DNA of 64,000 nt from positions 246,001 through 310,000 of the forward strand of contig CAJNDS010000036.1 in NCBI GenBank assembly GCA_905221605.1. The letters run 5' to 3'. Source of the stretch: Symbiodinium natans (Eukaryota > Sar > Dinophyceae > Suessiales > Symbiodiniaceae). Shown piece after piece: positions 58,048-64,000 of the stretch. Each line of letters opens with the position of its first letter. The stretch's first letter is position 1. A model generated the notes under the pieces. It ran no database searches and was not told the DNA's origin. It saw only the letters and a program-made list of their open reading frames with translations. Both the position numbers and the translations under genes were made by a program.

Positions 58048-58912
58048 TTAAGCGTGAAACCTGTTTTCCCGTCGCTTTTGTCGTTTCCGATGTTTTCCCA
58101 CACATTGACCCGCCTTGAGCTTAAATCTTGGACAATATTCTGACAAAATGATCTGTCTCTGGGAATGGCAGGTGCCATGTTTTTGCTGCAAGATTTGCTG
58201 TGTAGGTTGGCTTATGATTAAGCCCGGCCTGCACAAATTGACTTTGATCAATGGCGGTTGCAGCTGCAGTGGTGTCACAAACACAGGTTGAAACTGTTGT
58301 TGGTGCACTGTAATGGGATAGGGTGGACCGCTGCAAGTGCCCATAAAGTTTGGCCCTCACGTAGGAAAGTCATGGTGTGCTGTGCAAGTGCCCTATTTAG
58401 GCAGGCATGGGACTGAGACGGACTGGGCTTGGCAAATGGCGCGTGGCGCCGCGCAAGGTCTTCATGAGACGTAGGCTGCAGTGCACCACACGTCCTCTTT
58501 TGCGGCCAGAGCCAGAGCCAAAGCGTCACGCGAGTCGGCCGGCAAGTGGCTTGAATCCCTCACCACTCACGAACTCTCGTGAATTGTTCCGGTGTTGTTT
58601 TTTTCGTGACACCAACAACCCGTGCAGTTTTCGACTGATACATCCATGGCCCGGGGCAAAACAATGGTTTTCAGATGTGGCAAGAGTTTGCAGAAAATCA
58701 CAGGCAATTGAGGCAACTGTCACGAATGTCAGCCCATGCTGGTTGAAGACGTAGAGGCTTTTGGCTACAGTTCCCCTCCCCCCCCCCGAAACTAAACCCT
58801 TAAATGGCACCCTAATCCCCAAACCGCTCGGTCGCCATTCCTCGGGCACCAGCGTACCCCAAACTTGCTGTTCTTTGGCAGCTGAGTGGTACGCTTTTGA
58901 ATCCCTTGTCAA
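58048..58912 (-). CDS. Coding-like region, frame unresolved
   Basis: Non-repetitive, GC-balanced. Minus frames include LYVFNQHGLTFVTVASIA then CDFLQTLATSENHCFAPG (58526-58760) and EDLARRHAPFAKPSPSQS (58275-58529). The switch of frame near 58530 suggests an intron or a frameshift. The plus frame 58407-58754 is open as well. Product unknown. Confidence 0.4.
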
Positions 58913-58917
58913 TCGCA

Positions 58918-59106
58918 GGCCAAAAGCTTAATTACAGACCCCCCCCCCTCTGTAGTTAAGCTTTTTGCAGCGTGTTTTTTGGGTTTTTTTTGAAAAAATA
59001 GCTGTTTTTTTCAGCTATTTTTTCAAAAAAAAACACAAAAACACGCTGCACAAAGCTTAATTGCAGAGGGGGGGGGGTCTGTAATTAAGCTTTTGGCCTG
59101 CGATTA
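58918..59106. repeat. 190-bp imperfect palindrome
   Basis: Arms CAAAAGCTTAATTACAGACC and its inverse at the other end, inner GCAGCGTGTTTTTTGGG / CACAAAAACACGCTGC, centre GAAAAAATAGCTG with CAGCTATTTTTTC. Would form a stem of about 90 bp. Confidence 0.9.
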
Positions 59107-59235
59107 AGGTTTGGGGGCAGCCACGCCGACATTTTCAGGACATTTGCCTGAATGGCCTGTGATTTTCCTGCGCAATCCCAAACAAATCAGTTTCGCAGGG
59201 CCAGGGACCCAAAGAGGTATTTGTCAAAATGTCCA

Positions 59236-59790
59236 CGCATAGACCCAAACCCTTAATTACAGAGGGGGGCTCTGTAAGAAAGGACTTCGGCCCAAAACCT
59301 GAATCACAGAGGGGGGGTCGGTGACCCACAGGCCCAAAACCTTAATTACAGAGGGGAGGGTCTGTAATTAAGGATTTCGAACACGCAACACGCAGGCCCA
59401 AAACCTTAATTACAGAGGGGGGGTCTGTAATTAAGGATTTCGAACACGCAAAACGCAGGCCTTAACTACAGAGGGAGAGGTCTGTAACTAAGGATTTCGA
59501 ACAGGCAACACGCAGGCCCAAAACCTTAATTACAGAGGGGGGGGGGGGTCTGTAATTAAGGATTTCGAACAGGCAACACGCAGACCAAAAAACTTGATGA
59601 ATCACAGAGGGGGGGGTCTGCAACAAGGATTTCGAACAGGCAACACACCTTATTTGCACAGGGCCGGTCTGTAATGAAGGATTTCGAGCAGGCAACACAC
59701 AGGCCCACAACCTTAATTACAGAGGAGGGGCCTGTAAATAAGGATTCGGGGCAGGCGGCACACAGGCCCAAGACCTGTAACTCCAGAGGG
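59236..59790. repeat. Tandem array of small hairpins, about 60-70 bp period
   Basis: About eight copies of a unit reading CCTTAATTACAGAGGGGGG then TCTGTAATTAAGGATTTCG and CAACACGCAGGCCC. Each unit contains its own inverted repeat, the same as the outer arm of the 58918-59106 palindrome. Copies diverge toward 59790. Confidence 0.9.
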
Positions 59791-60135
59791 CTGGGTCTGT
59801 ACTTCAAGAACATGTAGGTTTTGCGCGCAGAATCGTCGTTTTTGTTCTTTTGGGCCTCACAGGCTTTTGGTATGAAAACAACCGGAAAAAGCTTCATTGC
59901 AGTCCCCCCAACCCATTTCTGAAAGTCCACACAGCTAGGGACCGCCCATGAAACTACCCTAAGAGGGTTTGCAGGGTATCCAAAGCCAAATTAGGGAACC
60001 CTTGCACTGTTGAGCATTCAGCCAGACTCTAAACCGTATGCTCTAAGCCCCCTAAACCCTAAACCCTAAACCCTAAACCCTAAACCCTAAACCCTGAACC
60101 CTAAAGCCATCAACAGCGAGGTACCACTTACCCAC

Positions 60136-60220
60136 CTGGGGCTCCTCGATTTCCCCCGAAATGTGCCCCAGGTACCTGAGAAAAACATATTGGGCCCCCA
60201 AGGCCACAAGATGGGAACGA
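60136..60220 (-). CDS. Exon, globular-looking
   Basis: 85 nt, reads RSHLVALGAQYVFLRYLG then HISGEIEEPQ. Acceptor GGCTTCAG, donor CAG|GTGGGT. Amphipathic and well formed. Confidence 0.75.
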
Positions 60221-60237
60221 CTGAAGCCCAGGTATAC

Positions 60238-60274
60238 CATATGTGTATACATGTATATATATATATACATATAG

Positions 60275-60311
<37 letters not shown>

Positions 60312-60336
60312 GCATATAAAAAATAAATACAGACAT

Positions 60337-60376
<40 letters not shown>

Positions 60377-60412
60377 CTAGGGTTTAGGGTTATATACACA
60401 CATACACATATG
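60238..60412. repeat. (ATAC)/(AT) microsatellite with one TTTAGGG pair
   Basis: ATACATATACAT repeats, (AT)14 and (GT), broken by GGTTTAGGGTT at 60380, ending in poly-G. Similar to the 24850 junction. Confidence 0.95.
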
Positions 60413-60521
60413 GGGGGGGGTCTAGATTCGGGTCCCTTATTCTCGTAAACCCTGATATAGCTATACTCAGACTTGTCTACGCATTCATTTGAGCCTTGAA
60501 GCTTCTGGCCGACGCCCTAAC

Positions 60522-60584
60522 ATCCTGAAAGCGACTGCCGCCGTGGCTCCCGTTGGTGAAAAAGTACATGACGTTGGTTTCAAC
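60522..60584 (-). CDS. Exon
   Basis: 63 nt, 21 codons: VETNVMYFFTNGSHGGSR then FQD. Acceptor AATCGAG, donor GAT|GTTAGGG. The frame stays open (VRASARSFKAQ), so a longer exon is possible. TTTAGGG array on the right (60596-60665). Confidence 0.7.
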
Positions 60585-60595
60585 CTCGATTTGGA

Positions 60596-60665
60596 TTTAG
60601 GGTTTAGGGTTTAGGGTTTAGGGTTTAGGGTTTAGGGTTTAGGGTTTAGGGTTTAGGGTTTAGGG
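60596..60665 (+). repeat. Pure TTTAGGG array
   Basis: About ten units. 60666-61250 is degenerate repeat without a clear exon. Confidence 0.95.
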
Positions 60666-61250
60666 CTGGGGTTTGGGATTTCGGGTTTGGGGTTTGGGAA
60701 CTCGGGTTGGGTGTTTGGGGTGTGCGATTTAGGGCTTTAAGGGGGTGCGACCGCCGCGTGGATGCATGGGTTTAGGATTTAGGGCTTGTAGTTTTGGGCC
60801 AAGTTCAGGGTTTAGGAGTTGCAGTTTCAGGCTTAGGGCTTAGGGTTTAGGGTTTAGACGGTTAGGTGCCGAGGAGCGAGGTTTGAACAGACAATCCCCC
60901 CCCCCTCCTTCTTGCTTGATTGGGCTCATGAGGTCCCCTGAAGGTTCCTTTGGATCCCCCCTTCTTTAAAACCCCCCATTAGGGTTTAGGGTTTTGGGGT
61001 CTAGGGTTCTACCCACCCCCCTCAGGATTGCGGTCTCAAGTTTTCAGTTTAATTGCAATGTAGGGTTTAGGGTTGATAGTTCTTTTGCTTTGAGGTGGGC
61101 AGTGAAATCGCATGTTTTTGTTCTCAGCGGCCTAAAGCAGACACGTTTTGTGTACCCTGAATATAGGGGCGTGTACTGCGACAGGTACCTAAAAAGGGAC
61201 CCTGACTTAGGGTACAGGTTTGAGAGTTTAGGGTTTAGTGAAGCGGGCGC

Positions 61251-61290
61251 TTCATTCAGAAACTCACATGCTGGCTTGTAAAGATGGACC
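61251..61290 (-). CDS. Small exon
   Basis: 40 nt, reads VHLYKPACEFLNE. Acceptor CTAGCAG, donor GAA|GCGCCC (GC type). Confidence 0.5.
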
Positions 61291-61393
61291 CTGCTAGGAA
61301 CCCGGGCCGCCCACTAGTACCCGCCCGAAGAAGCCAAAACCTATTCCTGTTTCAGGGCAGGATCCCTTAGAAAATTGGGGATTATCGTAGGGT

Positions 61394-61512
61394 AGTTACA
61401 TGGTCCCTTAGTATGGGCCCGTAAAAGGGTACGCCTTATATACCCCTCGTATACCCTATACAAATTACGGGCCCATACATCAGAACCCTTTAAGGGAGGT
61501 TAGGGACCATAT
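61394..61512. mobile_element. TIR-F element
   Basis: TTACATGGTCCCTTAGTATG to GGTTAGGGACCATATG; a 62195-62335 copy is similar. Confidence 0.75.
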
Positions 61513-61542
61513 GTCTCATACTAAGTGTCCCGCCCCGCTCAC

Positions 61543-61584
61543 AAACAGCACGTCCGCGCGGGAGAGCGACAATCCTCGAAATGC
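61543..61584 (-). CDS. Small exon
   Basis: 42 nt, 14 codons AFRGLSLSRADVLF. Acceptor GTGCCAG, donor TTT|GTGAGC (canonical). Confidence 0.6.
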
Positions 61585-61778
61585 CTGGCACGGAAGAGGC
61601 GTTTAGAGGGTCGAAAATAATCACAAATAGGGCCCTAAGCAGGGGCAAACTTTTAACTCCGACTATAACCCCAATTCAGGGTACCCCAAAATCCTCAACC
61701 CTAAACCCTAAACCCTAAACCCTACACCCTAAACCCTACACCCGAGGGTACCTGTGACTTCTTACTACCCATATAAGC

Positions 61779-61844
61779 CTTGGAGTCGATTTGGGTGGCG
61801 ATGCCCTGGGGCTCCCAATGGGCCGAAGTTCGAGCCCCCAAAGT
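61779..61844 (-). CDS. Exon, Gly/Pro-rich
   Basis: 66 nt, reads FGGSNFGPLGAPGHRHPN then RLQ. Acceptor ATGCAAG, donor CAAG|GCTTAT (GC type). Confidence 0.6.
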
Positions 61845-62463
61845 CTTGCATATGTGTGTAGCTGTAAGTAGGGTTTAGGGTTTAGGGTTTAGGGTTTAGG
61901 GTTTAGGGTTTAGGGTTTAGGGTTTAAGGTTTAGGTTTTAGGGTTTGGGGCTTGGGGTTTAGGGTTTCGGGTTTAGGGGTTATAAGTAGGCGCTAGGGGT
62001 CCATGTAGCTAAATAGGGTATTCTTGGGCCGTAGAGTACCTCCTATATAGGGACTTTTGGGCCCAAGTAGATGATTATGAGGTAGAACACTTAGGGAGGG
62101 TTGTAAGTAGGTAGCAATAACTAGAAATTGCTATAAGCCCATGCAGGGTACTTATAACCCTACTTAGAACTATCTATGAACCTTCGGATATTACATCGTC
62201 CCTTAATATTCGCCCTTAAACGGGGACCCCTTATATACCCCTTATAGACTATATACCCTATACAAATTAAGGGCCCGCACATCAGAACCCTTTAGGGCAG
62301 GCAAGGGGCCAGAATATGGGCCCACGTAACTACCCTTAAAATTCTTATCCTAAACCCTAAACCCCTTAACCCTAAACCCTAAACCCCTAAACCCTAAACC
62401 CTAAACCCTTAGAGATTCAGGAGGTTAGTGGCCTTAGCTCCATGGACTGTGGCAGGTTCGAGC

Positions 62464-62499
62464 CTTGTAGCACATCTGCCGTGCGAATGTGGGGCTCTC
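62464..62499 (-). CDS. Small exon
   Basis: 36 nt, ESPTFARQMCYK. Acceptor CTGGCAG, donor AAG|GCTCGA. Another frame (EPHIRTADVLQ) is open. Confidence 0.5.
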
Positions 62500-62611
62500 C
62501 TGCCAGGTTTAGGGCTTAGGGTTTAGGGTCTAGGGTTTAGGGCTTAGGGGCAGGGTTAGGGGTTCAGAAACCCTCTGAGAACTAAACAGGTTGGGGTTTT
62601 GTGTTTTAGGA

Positions 62612-62676
62612 GGTCTTCGGCCACGAACCGCCTTGAGACCCAAAAGGAGACCGCCCGCACTCCCTCGTGCCACAAC
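62612..62676 (-). CDS. Small exon, Gly/Arg-rich
   Basis: Reads VVARGSAGGLLLGLKAVR then GRR. Acceptor CCCCTGAG; 3' end provisional. The plus strand is open here as well. Confidence 0.4.
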
Positions 62677-63005
62677 CTCAGGGGCCCCCCCTCATCTACT
62701 GCTTGCTTCAGACCCCACAAAACAGCACAAAATCTCCTGCCTTATAAAAACAATGGGATTCCAATCTTTTCATTTTCTGGGGGTCCTTAAGCAAATAGTC
62801 CGGGACCCTAAGAGGGGTCCCCTTCTATGCCCCCTTATATACGGGTAATATAGAATTCCTAGGCTGCCCAGTAACCTAGGCTTTAACAGGGTGCACTTTT
62901 TTGCTTAAAGGGGTTTATAAGGGAACCTACACCCCCCAAAAAGAGAATAAGGGCACTACTGGGCATCCTAGACTCCTAAGGGTTCTTGAGCAAATGGGCG
63001 TCAAC

Positions 63006-63062
63006 TTTGTGTCGGTCTCGCGGCTGGTCCGGGCGGACACCGGCGGTCCCCCACATTTGTCG
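63006..63062 (-). CDS. Exon
   Basis: 57 nt, reads DKCGGPPVSARTSRETDT. Acceptor GGTGTCAG, donor CAAA|GTTGAC. Confidence 0.6.
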
Positions 63063-63282
63063 CTGACACCCGCGCAGCCGGCCCCCTTTCGGTTTAGGGT
63101 TTAGGGTTTAGGGCTTAGGGCTTAGGGCTCAGGGCTTCCGAAGTACATGTCAAGCCCTACTGTAAACCCTCAACCCTAAACCCTCAAAATCCCTCAGACC
63201 TAAACCCAGACCTAAGCCCCCAAAAACGCAAGTCCACGGTCGCCCTGGCAAGAAGTGAACTTTTTCAGCCCACGCTGTCAAC

Positions 63283-63476
63283 TATTTGCTTAAGAACCCC
63301 CCCCCCCCCCAAAAAAATGTTTAGATAAATAATCCTATATTAGCATTCTAACTTGTAATGGTAATATAGGGATTATTTAATCCTTTTAGTTTTTCATGTT
63401 TTTTTTTTGGGGGGGGGGGCGAGGGGTACTTGTAAGGAAGAATATTTTTCTTTTTGGGGGGCCTTAAGCAAACAGT
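63283..63476. mobile_element. TIR-G element, expanded
   Basis: CTATTTGCTTAAGAACCCC and GGGGGGCCTTAAGCAAACAG ends, with inner AATAATCCTATATTA / TAATATAGGGATTATT arms and homopolymer runs. Confidence 0.8.
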
Positions 63477-63487
63477 AGCTAGACCTA

Positions 63488-63571
63488 GGGGGTGCCCTTT
63501 TTGGTTTTAAGGGGCTTATGAATGAACCCGAACCCTAAAAAAAGGAAACAAGGGCCTACTCCGGGTCCTAG
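63488..63571. mobile_element. TIR-H element
   Basis: GGGTGCCCTTTTTGGTTTTA to CTACTCCGGGTCCTAGTAG. Confidence 0.7.
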
Positions 63572-63652
63572 TAGCCCTAAACCCTAAACCCTAAACCCTA
63601 AAAACCCTGGAGCAGCCAGCTACCGAGGTCCTAGTAGGCAAACAGTAGTGAC

Positions 63653-63701
63653 CCCGTCACAGCGCAGCTCCTGCTCCACCACGCCCAGGGGAGCGTGCTT
63701 C
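63653..63701 (-). CDS. Exon
   Basis: 49 nt, 16 codons KHAPLGVVEQELRCDG. Acceptor CTGGCGCAG, donor GGG|GTCACTAC. First exon seen in transcript sense; TTTAGGG array to the right (63730-63790). 63795-64000 shows no exon. Confidence 0.65.
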
Positions 63702-64000
63702 CTGCGCCAGGGAAAGTTACAAGGGGCCATTTAGGGTTTAGGGTTTAGGGTTTAGGGTTCAGGGTTCAGGGTTCAGAGTTTAGGGTTTAGGGTATGTATG
63801 GGGTGAGCTTTGCCTCTGAATTCTGGTGCCCTCCCTTACGAACATTATCCCTTGCATCCGAAACGAGCACAAGCGCCCATTTGTTAGAAACCTCTGGCAC
63901 CCAAAATCCCAACCATTTAGGATCTGATGTTTTTGGTTTGGGGGGGAGGGGGGGGGGGGCTGACCCTCAACCCATTCATGCTTTGTTACTGTCTTCCTTC

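Noticed and set aside
59556-59930. Minus ORF of 124 aa with repeated CCLFEIL-like segments
   Set aside because: Produced by the hairpin tandem array; periodicity equals the DNA unit and frames shift between copies.

Overview
This window looks like a stretch of dinoflagellate (or closely related alveolate) nuclear genome. The reasons are: pervasive plant/alga-type telomere heptamers (TTTAGGG / CCCTAAA) far from any chromosome end; very short exons on one strand only; introns that start with GT, GC or GA and end in AG, usually followed by G; and many families of short terminal-inverted-repeat elements (called TIR-A to TIR-P here) inside the introns. I see no prokaryotic operon, rRNA, CRISPR array or credible tRNA. 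The assignment is an inference; I cannot search databases.

Most coding sequence is too short for an ORF scan. Reading the GC-rich islands between telomere-like arrays gives over 80 candidate exons of about 20-365 nt, almost all on the minus strand. Many encode heptad-rich, charged peptides that look like coiled coil. Exact ends come from local splice motifs only, so the joining of exons into genes is unresolved; transcription runs from high to low coordinates. Candidate gene ends (in-frame stops) lie at 20943, 28179 and 50506.

Layout. 0.3-15.2 kb: mainly coiled-coil-like exons in telomere-repeat introns. 16-22.5 kb: longer exons (16351-16560, 18061-18360, 20943-21106, 22137-22501). 22.6-24.9 kb: AT-rich island with microsatellites, a large imperfect palindrome and two tandem hairpins. 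25-28 kb: small exons and an (AT)/ATTACAAT microsatellite. 28.2-29.7 kb: the one long uninterrupted ORF, a NYN-domain ribonuclease-like protein. 30-45 kb: small exons, a 540-bp CTA microsatellite inside a TIR-B element, and an exon-like fragment captured by a TIR-A element. 45.1 kb: an exon with a non-LTR reverse-transcriptase motif. 45-63.7 kb: more exons, an 83-bp tandem array inside a GA-AG intron, and a palindrome plus hairpin tandem array at 58.9-59.8 kb.

The main signal is how the introns appear to be built. TIR elements often supply the splice donor or acceptor. Several introns, including ones filled with telomere-like repeats, are bracketed by short direct duplications of exon sequence, as expected if each intron arose by insertion with target-site duplication. 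Telomere arrays are mostly oriented so that the transcribed intron begins with TTTAGGG and ends with CCCTAAA, which would let each intron fold into a hairpin.
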